Source: CAZMXI01 sp964570205
GTDB lineage: Bacteria > Planctomycetota > Phycisphaerae > Tepidisphaerales > Tepidisphaeraceae
DNA length: 22,750 nt
NCBI GenBank assembly: GCA_964570205.1
Contig: CAZMXI010000073.1
Location: forward strand, 1-22,750
Direction of reading: 5' to 3'
Shown here: one piece after another, positions 13,165 through 19,709 of the stretch
Layout: each line of letters opens with the position of its first letter
How positions within the stretch are numbered: the first letter of the stretch is position 1
Translations under genes and position numbers: made by a program
The notes under the pieces: generated by a model
Database searches by the model: none
Told to the model about the DNA's origin: nothing
What the model saw: the letters and a program-made list of their open reading frames with translations, nothing else

Positions 13165-13379
13165 GGCAAAAAGCATCCGTACCGATTTACGGGCAACTTG
13201 GCGATCTGGGAGAATGAGCGTGTAATCGCGTGACACATCCCCCTCCCTGCGGCTCTGCTGTCGGGGCGTGGATTGGCGCCGAAGCTGCGGGCGTCGTTGA
13301 TCGGTGGCTGCTGGCAACGGTGGCGGTTCGCGTCCTGTGTCCGCGTGTTGGCTTGGAGGACGAATTCAATGGGGAGGAG
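13165..13379 (+). pseudogene. Decayed third copy of the KPVHEVRLG-family gene
   Basis: The first part translates as GKKHPYRFTGNLAIWENE and stops at TGA 13231-13233. After a frameshift, the same gene resumes as DRWLLATVAVRV and ends EDEFNGEE. These line up with KSKPVHEVRLGNIKAAIWEN and DDLLLLAKVADL...HEDKEE of the intact gene at 12724-12969. At DNA level, GGCAAAAAGCA, GCGATCTGGGAGAA, GCGGCTCT and CTGCTGGCAA are shared. The ATG has been lost or displaced by the insertion at 13047-13164, and small indels break the frame. It is therefore a pseudogene, in mirror orientation to its parent. The downstream hairpin (13385-13407) is also a copy of the parental one. Confidence 0.75.
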
Positions 13380-13384
13380 ACTGC

Positions 13385-13407
13385 ACGCCGGCCGGTGCAA
13401 CCGGCCG
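13385..13407. repeat. Mirror copy of the intercistronic hairpin
   Basis: CGGCCGGT-GCA-ACCGGCCG (13389-13407). This sequence and its left flank are identical over 24 bases to the reverse complement of 12697-12720. It is the distal landmark of the inverted duplication. Confidence 0.7.
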
Positions 13408-13443
13408 ACCTTGTTTCCGGGGGGAGGATCGGGGGATGTGGCC

Positions 13444-13902
13444 TTACGAAGGCGGGTTGGCCAGAGCGGCGGCCAAGGCGGTGGTGAGTATCTGTTCAAA
13501 CTGGTCACGCTGGGCTTCATGCCCTCGGGCGTTGCTGGGGAGTGCAAGGCGGGGCAAGGTGGTGGCGTGGATCTGCAACGAGTGCATACGCTGGGAGAGA
13601 AGGCGGAGCAGCGCTCGGGCAACGTGGCTGTGCGTCAGCTTGCTGCCGGTGGCGTGTCGAAACAGCGTGACCAGGGCGGTGAGCGTCTCGTCCGCCGATC
13701 GTGTAAGGACCAGTTCCCGTTTGATGTTCGCACGTTCGCCGGTTGGCGACACGAGTAAGCGCGTGCCGGATGGTGCCAAGGGCACCACCGACCGCTGCTC
13801 TGGCGGTGCCGGAGCCTGGGCCATGCCGCGCAACGCGGCGTGGCCGTCCAGATAGCGGGCGATGGCACTGCTCGGTGGACGGGAGGTTGGGGGTCGCGGC
13901 AT
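13444..13902 (-). CDS. Small ParA-partner candidate with ribbon-helix-helix-like segment
   Basis: A 152-residue protein whose ATG (13902) lies one base after the parA stop (TGA-G-ATG), so it is translated from the same mRNA. Residues 1-60 are Pro/Ala/Ser-rich and probably flexible. Residues 62-102 (RELVLTRSADETLTALVTLF, then SKLTHSHVARALLRLLSQR) have the strand-helix-helix pattern of CopG/Arc-type ribbon-helix-helix DNA-binding proteins. The rest is helical (RDQFEQILTTALAAALA). In plasmid partition loci of types Ib and III the gene after parA encodes just such a small centromere-binding protein that also represses the operon. By position and pattern this is the likely ParB/ParG-like partner. 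I see no ParB nuclease (CTPase) motifs. Its 3' end abuts the inverted duplication. Confidence 0.6.
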   Translation of the reverse strand: MPRPPTSRPPSSAIARYLDGHAALRGMAQAPAPPEQRSVVPLAPSGTRLLVSPTGERANIKRELVLTRSADETLTALVTLFRHATGSKLTHSHVARALLRLLSQRMHSLQIHATTLPRLALPSNARGHEAQRDQFEQILTTALAAALANPPS

Positions 13903-13903
13903 C

Positions 13904-14824
13904 TCAGTAGCTGTGCAGCCGGCCTTCGATCACGTGCAGCGGAAACACTTCTCGCCTCCGGTTGGCGTGCCGCATGAGTGCTTCATCGTCGAATTCCGGT
14001 GAGGTGAGCGCGCCAGCCAGGAACAGACTGCGGTGACTTACGCGATGTTCCACTTCCAGGGCCAGCCTCAAGTACTGCGTGGCGACACGGTGTGTGCGGT
14101 AATACGGTACCTGAAACAGGGTCTGCCCCATGCCGGAGCACTGAGGCAGTGCGACGGCTTGGGAAATGGCTGCCGAAAAGAGGCGGCCGGGATACGTGAG
14201 GCGAAGTGCATGCTCCAGTTCTTGACGCATTCGTGACGCCCTCCCGTCCACGCAACAGAACAGAATCCCCAGAATCTCCAGCTCTGGATTGCGGGAGGTC
14301 TTGGCATCGGCGATGTCGCGAAAGGCCTCCTGGAGGCCAGCCAGCGACAAGTAGTGCGGCAAAGCCGACAGGAGGAACCAGTCGGCCGACGAGTAGGCGG
14401 CGACGGTGGTGATATCCGCCGGATGCGGCGAGGTGTCCAGCAGGATGAAATCGTACTGGACACGGGCCTCGGCCAGCGGTCGGTCCAGGAGGCGGGTCCG
14501 GTCGGCGCTTCGGTCGAGGATCGCGTCGAGTTCCGAAAGCTGTGGCCGTGCGGCCACCAGATGGACACCCACGGGCATGTCCTCGGCGATTGCCAGCGGA
14601 GCCAGGCAATCGTCGCCCGTGAGCAGTTCCAGGGTTCCGGCAAAAGCATTCTCCTCGACGCCCAGGTGTTTCGTGGCGCCCGCGGCCGGGTCCAGGTCAA
14701 TGATCAGGCACCGGAAGCCAAAGAGGCCCAGCGCGGCGGCGAGATGAACGGTGTTGGTCGTTTTGCCGACGCCACCTTTTTGGTTGCCGATGGCGATGAC
14801 CACGCCTTGATGTTCGTGTCGCAT
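13904..14824 (-). CDS. parA: ParA-type partition ATPase
   Basis: A 306-residue deviant Walker ATPase of the ParA/Soj/MinD class. Walker A is KGGVGKTT at 16-23 (in AIGNQKGGVGKTTNTVHLAA), with the signature lysine K16 and K21. The A' motif is IIDLDPAAGATKHLG with Asp43 and Asp45. Walker B is DFILLDTSPH with Asp130. It lacks the N-terminal helix-turn-helix of type Ia ParA, which fits chromosomal or type Ib plasmid proteins. The ATG at 14824 has only a G-run (GGGGGG) four bases upstream. Upstream extension in the same frame runs into hairpins of the control region, so this start is taken. It would position element DNA during division, together with the partner gene that follows. It is divergent from the Rep-like gene at 15422. 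Confidence 0.9.
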   Translation of the reverse strand: MRHEHQGVVIAIGNQKGGVGKTTNTVHLAAALGLFGFRCLIIDLDPAAGATKHLGVEENAFAGTLELLTGDDCLAPLAIAEDMPVGVHLVAARPQLSELDAILDRSADRTRLLDRPLAEARVQYDFILLDTSPHPADITTVAAYSSADWFLLSALPHYLSLAGLQEAFRDIADAKTSRNPELEILGILFCCVDGRASRMRQELEHALRLTYPGRLFSAAISQAVALPQCSGMGQTLFQVPYYRTHRVATQYLRLALEVEHRVSHRSLFLAGALTSPEFDDEALMRHANRRREVFPLHVIEGRLHSY

Positions 14825-15421
14825 ATTCCCCCCATGCAAAGAAGGGCGAACGGCCCACACGCCGCTGGCGACGCTGCTGCGTCGCCGGGCGGGGATGCCG
14901 GTGTGGCCGCACGCCCGTGTAGGGCGAGGCCTAACACGGGCAAGGCCCGTGAGCAACCGAAAAATGATCAGCAGCATTGACGGGTTGAACGGCGAACGGC
15001 AGGGGCGGAAGCAACGGTGACTCCGCATGCCGGCACGCGGGCGAGCCGGAAGGCGAGCGCGCGCGGCATTCCGAATCTTGCGCCTGGAAGCGGGAATCTA
15101 TAGGATGACCGGTCAAGAGAGGCCGGCGGCCCGTGGGGACGGGCACCGGCGACAGGCGAAGGATGAGAGTGATTAGGAAACCAGACTCGGCAACTTGGGA
15201 AACGGGTGGCTCTGGCCAGCTCCCGTTTCCTCGTTTGAGGACCAACGCCGCGACAGCGGCGCGGTCCACGGACGACCACAAAGGCGAACTTAGCGCATTG
15301 GGAAAGCAGCGTCAATCCCCTCGATGGCGGCGAAGTCCGGCCGCGTTCGGACGCAAGCCGGGCTGAGCGAATGCAACACGGGCGGTGGCCTTGGCCGCTC
15401 CGGCAACCGGGAGGATTGCAC
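14825..15421. other. Structured parA/rep divergent control region
   Basis: This 597-bp stretch has no convincing gene between divergent parA and the Rep-like gene. It carries several strong dyads. A pair of mutually exclusive hairpins shares the strand CACGGGC (14913-14951). There is a palindrome TGACCGGTCA (15106-15115) and a nested hairpin at 15122-15150 (GCCCGT-GGGG-ACGGGC core). A 9-bp stem GGAAACGGG/CCCGTTTCC encloses TGGC-TCTG-GCCA (15198-15230). A hairpin GGACC..CGCCGC-GACA-GCGGCG..GGTCC lies at 15239-15267. This is where a partition site and a replication or transfer origin would be expected. I do not see iterons or an AT-rich unwinding element. Confidence 0.5.
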
Positions 15422-16639
15422 GTGAAGATCGGGGCTCGGGAGGATTTCCGGGGCCGCCGAACGGGTTTCGAGCGAACAGCGAAGAAACCTGATGGCGGCT
15501 TCTGTTTCATCAGTGCCACCGCGATTCTGAGGGCCTGGGTGGCTTACCACGAGCGAAGCATCAGGCTGGCCGACCTCCGGGTCTGGCTGGCCTGCTTCGA
15601 ACTCGTGGCAAGGCGCTGCGGACTTCAGAAGGGTGGTGCGACGCGTTATCGGTGGGAGGAACTTCACACGCTCGTGGGCGGCGCTGGCGGCCGACACCTG
15701 TCGGCCGCCGTGCGGCGCTTGGAGGGAGCCGGCCTTCTCCGATGGTCTTTGTCGGGAATCACGTTTCCGGCAAGCGATGCGGAGGCCCACGGCCTGGACG
15801 CATCGGCCGGGCCGATGCGGAATCGCCCGGTTCCTGTACCACGGCGGCTGCTCCGCCGCCTTGCGGCAGGAAGCAGCCGGGCCGTGTTGGCGACTGCCTT
15901 CGGCCATCTGTTGCGGTGTTTGCACTACCGGAACGGGCAGTGCGTGTCGGGTGGATTCTGCAAAGCATCCTGGATTGCCCGGACATTTGGCGTCCACGAG
16001 CGCAACATCAAGTGGGCCAGACAACGCCTGGCGGCGGAAGGCTGGCTCATCGTGTGTCCAGTGAGTCAGGCGGTGCTGAACCATGGCGGAGCGGCCGTCA
16101 CCTGGAACATGAGTTGGTCCGTTCCCGATAGCGAATCGCCACCGCCTTTGACTCAAACTGCAAGTGGATCGCCACCCCCTATGAAGAAGAAAGAACTCTC
16201 TACGAGATCTGAACAACAGAAACCGCCTGGGACTCGCGAGGACGGGATTCGAGCCGGCAGGGCCATGCCGGCCAGAAGGCCGCCGACGCTCCGCGATGTG
16301 GTCGTCGCGGACTTGGCCGACGCGAAACGGCTGGCCGTCCTGCACCATCAGGCGGCGCAAGCCGGCTGGGTGCGGGACTGCGAAGCCGATTGGCTCAACG
16401 TGGCGGCGGCTGCGGAGCACGCCCGCCGCTGCGGAATGGTCAATCCACCGGGGCTCTTCGTATGGCTGCTTAGGCACAAGCGCTGGGATCACATCAGCCA
16501 GGCCGACGAGGACGCCGCACGGCGGAGCCTCGGCGTCATCGGCAAGGCGCGCACGCAACCCGTTCGCGACCCGCGACCGAAAGCCGCGGGCGCAGTGGCC
16601 ATGGGCCTGATAGAGCAGCTCGTCAAAAGAGAAATCTAG
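15422..16639 (+). CDS. Winged-helix replication-initiator-like protein
   Basis: A 405-residue protein. The GTG at 15422 has GGGAGG seven bases upstream, better than the in-frame ATG at 15371. Residues 45-115 (IRLADLRVWLACFELVARRC, YRWEELHTLVGG, LSAAVRRLEGAGLLRWS) form one winged-helix unit. Residues 135-230 (SRAVLATAFGHLLRCLHYRN, CKASWIARTFGVHERNIKWA, RLAAEGWL) form a second. Residues 230-285 are a Ser/Pro-rich linker, and 285-405 are helical (DVVVADLADAKRLAVLHHQA ... GLFVWLLRHKRWDHI). Two winged helices in a row recall plasmid RepA/RepB-type initiators, and the position divergent from parA supports a replication role. Sequence identity to a named Rep family is not evident to me, so a regulator of the element is the alternative. 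It is not followed by a clear terminator. Confidence 0.55.
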   Translation: MKIGAREDFRGRRTGFERTAKKPDGGFCFISATAILRAWVAYHERSIRLADLRVWLACFELVARRCGLQKGGATRYRWEELHTLVGGAGGRHLSAAVRRLEGAGLLRWSLSGITFPASDAEAHGLDASAGPMRNRPVPVPRRLLRRLAAGSSRAVLATAFGHLLRCLHYRNGQCVSGGFCKASWIARTFGVHERNIKWARQRLAAEGWLIVCPVSQAVLNHGGAAVTWNMSWSVPDSESPPPLTQTASGSPPPMKKKELSTRSEQQKPPGTREDGIRAGRAMPARRPPTLRDVVVADLADAKRLAVLHHQAAQAGWVRDCEADWLNVAAAAEHARRCGMVNPPGLFVWLLRHKRWDHISQADEDAARRSLGVIGKARTQPVRDPRPKAAGAVAMGLIEQLVKREI

Positions 16640-16750
16640 CTCGGCGTGGTTGTCTCACGAGCGCGGTTTCGTGGGCGTGGGCCTGGGCAGCCGAAGGCGA
16701 TTTCGCGGTAAGCGGTGGGGCGATACAATCAGGGGGAAAGGACGGAGCCC

Positions 16751-17116
16751 ATGAGAATCTACCTCAGCACAGGGATCGTGCTTATCGTGGTTCTGGCAGT
16801 TCTCGCACCTCGCGTGTTGTCCGACACACAGGCCAACATGAACCAGCGGGCTGCGGAGAGAGCGGCCACGGCGGACAAGGCCATGAACGTGGCCTACACA
16901 GAACTGTTGTCGCTTCTGGATGCAGAAGGCAAAGAGAAGCTCAAGACGGCGCAGCGGGCCTGGCTGACGTTCCGCGATGCCGAGTGCGGCTTCGCGGGGG
17001 ATTTTGCCAGGGGCGGGAGCATGTCGCCGCAGCTCCATTCCTGGGAGTCCGAATCGCTCACCAATGATCGCACCGAGCAACTCAAGTCGCATGTGGCGTT
17101 ATACAAGAGTCGGTAA
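16751..17116 (+). CDS. LprI-like (DUF1311) secreted protein lacking the family cysteines
   Basis: A 121-residue protein. The ATG at 16751 has GGAG three bases upstream. Residues 1-24 (MRIYLSTGIVLIVVLAVLAP and on) form a signal peptide or N-terminal anchor, with no lipobox cysteine. Residues 26-115 match the lysozyme-inhibitor-like LprI/DUF1311 domain: DTQANMNQRAAERAATADKA, AYTELLSLL, EKLKTAQRAWLTFRDAEC, GGSMSPQ and LTNDRTEQLKSHV. In the family the segment MNQxA normally carries a cysteine, paired with another just before LTxxRxxxL. Here these are Arg33 and Ser, so the usual disulfide is missing and only Cys79 remains. It would act in the periplasm or at the envelope. It stands alone between the Rep-like gene and the abiE operon and may be cargo. 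Confidence 0.75.
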   Translation: MRIYLSTGIVLIVVLAVLAPRVLSDTQANMNQRAAERAATADKAMNVAYTELLSLLDAEGKEKLKTAQRAWLTFRDAECGFAGDFARGGSMSPQLHSWESESLTNDRTEQLKSHVALYKSR

Positions 17117-17184
17117 GCGGAACCGCTGGCTCTGGAACTGCCCTCCGCTGGGTTGACGTTGCTCGACTTGACGATTCTGGCCAG

Positions 17185-17207
17185 AAAGGCCAATCGAATT
17201 AGCCTTT
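17185..17207. promoter_or_regulatory. abiE operator 1
   Basis: AAAGGCCAAT-CGA-ATTAGCCTTT: ten-base arms with nine matches. It has the same arms as the second site at 17247-17273, with centres 64 bp apart. Paired inverted repeats upstream of abiEi are the known binding sites of AbiEi antitoxins, which repress their own promoter. Confidence 0.7.
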
Positions 17208-17231
17208 TCGGTACTCAAAGCCTGGAATTAC

Positions 17232-17273
17232 TTGATTAACCTACCCATAAGGGCTAATATGATTAGCCTTTAT
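17232..17273 (+). promoter_or_regulatory. abiE promoter with operator 2
   Basis: TTGATT (17232-17237) and TAATAT (17255-17260) are 17 bases apart, a good sigma70-type promoter. The -10 lies inside the second operator, ATAAGGGCTAAT-ATG-ATTAGCCTTTAT (17247-17273, 11 of 12 arm bases paired). Binding there would block RNA polymerase. The start codon is 40 bases downstream of the -10. Confidence 0.75.
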
Positions 17274-17299
17274 GGTCGATACTATCAAGTAGGTGTCGT

Positions 17300-18106
17300 A
17301 TGCGGGCCAGTGACTTCTTAACCCTCAATCCCGTCTTCACCAGCGAGCAATTCCGGGTGTTCCAGAACCAGCGAGGCTCCAGCAACCCATCGACGCGCAA
17401 GAATCTCCTGGCACACTACGAACGGCGGCAGCGCATCACGCGCGTCCGCCGTGGCGTGTACGCGGTTGTTCCGCCTGGCAGTACAACCGAGAGTGCGCCG
17501 GTGGACCCCTATCTCCTGGCTGCCCGGCTGGCTCCGGATGCTGTGCTGGCTTATCACACAGCCCTGTCATTCCACGGCCGGGCCCATAGCGTCTCACAGC
17601 GCTTTGCGTTCCTGACATCCACCGCAACGCGGCCGCTGACATTTCGGGCGTGGCAGTTCCGTCCCGTTCCTTTCCCGAAGGCGCTCTGCCGAGCGCAACA
17701 GGAAACATTCGGCGTGCAGGAAGCCGAGCGAGCCGGTCTTCCGGTGCGCGTCACCACGCTGGAACGGACCCTGGTGGACGTGCTGGACCGGCCGGAGCTG
17801 GGTGGTGGATGGGAGGAGATCTGGCAGTCGCTGAGTTCCGTTGAGTTCTTCAATCTCGACCAAATCATCGAATATGCGACGCTTCTGGGCAATGCCACGA
17901 CCGTCGCCAAGGTGGGGTTCTATCTAGAACAACACCGTGAATCGCTCATGGTCGAGGAGAGCCACCTGGCCCGCCTGGCGGCGTTGCGGCCCAAGGAACC
18001 ACATTACCTCGAACGCGGCGCCAGGACGGAGCAGAAGTTGGTCGCAAGATGGAATCTCGTGGTCCCCGCGGCCCTGATCGAGGGTTCATGGGAGCAGGTG
18101 CTATGA
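17300..18106 (+). CDS. abiEi: AbiEi-type antitoxin / autorepressor of a type IV toxin-antitoxin system
   Basis: A 268-residue protein of the AbiEi family. The N-terminal winged helix (about 1-60) includes TSEQFRVFQNQRGSSNPSTR and the R-I-x-R-x-R-R-G-V-Y-x-V-V-P turn (ITRVRRGVYAVVPPG). The C-terminal antitoxin domain includes LAARLAPDAVLAYHTALSFH, FRPVPFPKAL, and VRVTTLERTLVDVLDRPELG followed by GWEEIWQSL. AbiEi proteins bind inverted repeats in their promoter and counter the AbiEii toxin, without the two forming a stable complex (type IV). The gene has two matching operators just upstream and ends ATGA-overlapped with the toxin gene, the standard layout. The SD is weak (AGGTG). The operon would stabilise the element and may give abortive phage resistance; that is family knowledge applied here. 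Confidence 0.9.
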   Translation: MRASDFLTLNPVFTSEQFRVFQNQRGSSNPSTRKNLLAHYERRQRITRVRRGVYAVVPPGSTTESAPVDPYLLAARLAPDAVLAYHTALSFHGRAHSVSQRFAFLTSTATRPLTFRAWQFRPVPFPKALCRAQQETFGVQEAERAGLPVRVTTLERTLVDVLDRPELGGGWEEIWQSLSSVEFFNLDQIIEYATLLGNATTVAKVGFYLEQHRESLMVEESHLARLAALRPKEPHYLERGARTEQKLVARWNLVVPAALIEGSWEQVL

Positions 18107-19071
18107 ACATCTCGCCTCAACAATTGGCCAAGGACGCCAAAGCTTCGGGCTACCGTCCGGAGATCTTGGAGAAGGTCTTCCACCTGCTCAATCTGCTGAA
18201 CGGGTTTCAAGGGCATCCGTTTCTCAAAGGTCGGTTTGCGCTCAAAGGCGGAACGGCGCTGAACCTGTTCCATTTCGACGTGCCGCGTCTTTCCGTGGAC
18301 ATCGACCTGAACTATGTCGGTGCGGCCGACCGCGAAACCATGCTGCAGGAACGCCCGAAAGTCGAACAGGCGATCCAGGCCGTGTGCAGCCGAGAGGGCA
18401 TGAAGGTCATTCGCATGCCGTCAGACCATGCCGGCGGCAAATGGCACATGCGCTACGCTTCAGCCGTCAACGAGACGGCCATGCTGGCGGTGGATCTGAA
18501 CTTCATGTTTCGCGTTCCGCTCTGGCCAGTGACCCCGCATGATTCCCGCCGGATCGGCTCGTATCAGGCTCAGGGCATCCCCGTGCTCGATCTGCACGAA
18601 CTGGCCGCGGGCAAGCTGGCCGCGTTACTCGCTCGTCACGCCAGCCGGGATCTGTTTGATGCCCATGGATTGTTGCGCGGTGGCGGCTTGGACCGAGCCA
18701 AGCTGCGATTGGGATTCATTGTGTACGGCGCACTGAATCGAAAAGACTGGCGTACGGTGCGCGTCGAGGATGTGGCCTTCGACTCGGGCGAGCTATTGAA
18801 CGAACTTTTGCCCGTGCTGCGCGCCGCCGACGCGAAGCAACTGGCGGACCCGGCGGAGTGGGCCAGTACGCTCGTGAGCGAATGTCGGCAGGCATTGGGA
18901 ACGGTTCTGCCTTTCAGTGAGGCGGAGGAGAAATTCCTGGATCGCATCCTCGACCATGGCGACATTGTTCCCACACTGCTGACCAGCGACCATGAAATGG
19001 TGCATCGCATCGCGTCCCACCCGATGCTCCAGTGGAAAGCGCAGAACGTTCGCCAGCACAAAACTCCGTAG
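18103..19071 (+). CDS. abiEii: AbiEii-type nucleotidyltransferase toxin
   Basis: A 322-residue protein of the AbiEii/MenT-like nucleotidyltransferase family. The ATG at 18103 overlaps the antitoxin stop (ATGA) and has GGAG eight bases upstream. Motif I is LKGGTALNLFHFDVPRLSVDIDLNY: GGT at 49-51, then Ser64-x-Asp66-x-Asp68, the metal-binding pair. A further Asp lies in TAMLAVDLNFMFRVPLW. The third motif DLHELAAGKLAALLARHASR is followed by DLFDAHGLL. All catalytic positions are present, so the toxin looks intact. Family members transfer nucleotides to tRNA or other targets and arrest growth. The C-terminal half (190-322) is helical. The gene is the last intact one before the scaffold gap and the tRNA-like locus, at the right end of the element. 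Confidence 0.92.
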   Translation: MNISPQQLAKDAKASGYRPEILEKVFHLLNLLNGFQGHPFLKGRFALKGGTALNLFHFDVPRLSVDIDLNYVGAADRETMLQERPKVEQAIQAVCSREGMKVIRMPSDHAGGKWHMRYASAVNETAMLAVDLNFMFRVPLWPVTPHDSRRIGSYQAQGIPVLDLHELAAGKLAALLARHASRDLFDAHGLLRGGGLDRAKLRLGFIVYGALNRKDWRTVRVEDVAFDSGELLNELLPVLRAADAKQLADPAEWASTLVSECRQALGTVLPFSEAEEKFLDRILDHGDIVPTLLTSDHEMVHRIASHPMLQWKAQNVRQHKTP

Positions 19072-19163
19072 TACATCGCGGATGAAGTGCTCTGGCGGGC
19101 TGGATACAGGCCCCTGAGATACGGAAACGACCACCACGCCATTTCGGCCGTGACGTCCTACGG

Positions 19164-19221
19164 CATTTTCCTGGAAGCGAGTATTTTCCGCGGTAGGAAA
19201 AGACGAGATAATAGGAAAATG
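19164..19221. repeat. Nested AT-rich inverted repeat near the element edge
   Basis: Outer arms CATTTTCCT (19164-19172) and AGGAAAATG (19213-19221) are perfect complements. Inside them lies TTTTCC-GCGGTA-GGAAAA (19184-19201). A 6-bp dyad around a 6-base core resembles a tyrosine-recombinase crossover core, and the site sits between abiEii and the tRNA-like locus. It could equally be a terminator-like structure for abiEii. Confidence 0.4.
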
Positions 19222-19262
19222 GTCCGTGAAACGGACATTCTCGACTCAAGGAGCGGATAGAC

Positions 19263-19292
19263 NNNNNNNNNNNNNNNNNNNNNNNNNNNNNN
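19263..19292. other. Scaffold gap (30 N)
   Basis: Thirty undetermined bases join two contigs. The true distance, and even the adjacency, of the sequences on the two sides is not shown by the data. This matters because the likely element boundary lies here. Confidence 0.99.
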
Positions 19293-19293
19293 G

Positions 19294-19391
19294 GAGTGCC
19301 ATGCCAACAAATGTAGCCCTGGCGGTCGGGGTCAGGTGTTGCCAAGCAGGGGCAAGATGTGCCAGTTCGGCCGGAATCGTAGCGTCCCGCG
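19294..19391 (-). pseudogene. C-terminal tail of a small protein or integrase next to the tRNA-like locus
   Basis: On the minus strand the frame reads DATIPAELAHLAPAWQHLTP, then TARATFVGMAL, and runs into the scaffold gap. The helix pattern (LAxxxxAWxxLxxxxRAxxxxMA) recalls short tails I associate with planctomycete integrase-type proteins next to tRNA-like sites. Upstream the same frame is antisense to the tRNA-like sequence, so it cannot be a normal N-terminus. It is probably a displaced fragment left by recombination. The recollection of the family is not strong. Confidence 0.3.
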
Positions 19392-19435
19392 AGTTTTGTG
19401 AATAGGTTGTGCGAGCCTTCTCTTCCGGACTTGTA

Positions 19436-19520
19436 AGTGCTGATGCGGCCTGATAGTTAGCCGCCGAGTCTACAGGAGTTGCCAACGTGAATGTCGTGGG
19501 TTCAAGCCCCATCACCCGCT
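19436..19520 (+). tRNA. Degenerate tRNA-like sequence (probable tRNA remnant or att site)
   Basis: A good T-arm is present: GTGGG (19496-19500), loop TTCAAGC (19501-19507), CCCAT (19508-19512). The 3' acceptor strand CACCCGC (19513-19519) follows. A perfect D-stem GCGGC/GCCGC (19445-19449, 19460-19464) lies at the right distance. The 5' acceptor strand pairs at only three of seven positions and no clean anticodon stem is seen, so it is not a working tRNA. The antisense reads GLEPTTFTLAT, a translation that recurs in planctomycete annotations and marks copies of this locus. The 3' part of a tRNA gene is the classic target of tyrosine recombinases. Confidence 0.5.
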
Positions 19521-19528
19521 TATGAGAT

Positions 19529-19568
19529 GGCTCGTGGTTGTTATCCAACTGCGAGCCGTTTTTCTTTG
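19529..19568 (+). terminator. Strong intrinsic terminator after the tRNA-like sequence
   Basis: A stem of about 12 bp (GGCTCGTGGTTG with CAACTGCGAGCC, two G-T pairs) and a five-base loop is followed by GTTTTTCTTTG. It begins nine bases after the tRNA-like acceptor strand, which implies that the tRNA-like sequence is, or was, transcribed as a small RNA. Confidence 0.75.
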
Positions 19569-19709
19569 TTTTACACGCCTTTACGGTCTTCGAGACCTCC
19601 GCTTTCGGGTGGCCGCCCATCGGTCCTTCATGGTCGGATTAACTCTCGACGGCCCACGAATGGACGTTGGCGAATACAAGCAGGAGTGCAAGCAGGGAAG
19701 GGGTGGGGT

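Noticed and set aside
12666..13622. 318-codon minus-strand frame
   Set aside because: It crosses two real genes in the wrong frame and the pseudogene, and its composition is not protein-like.
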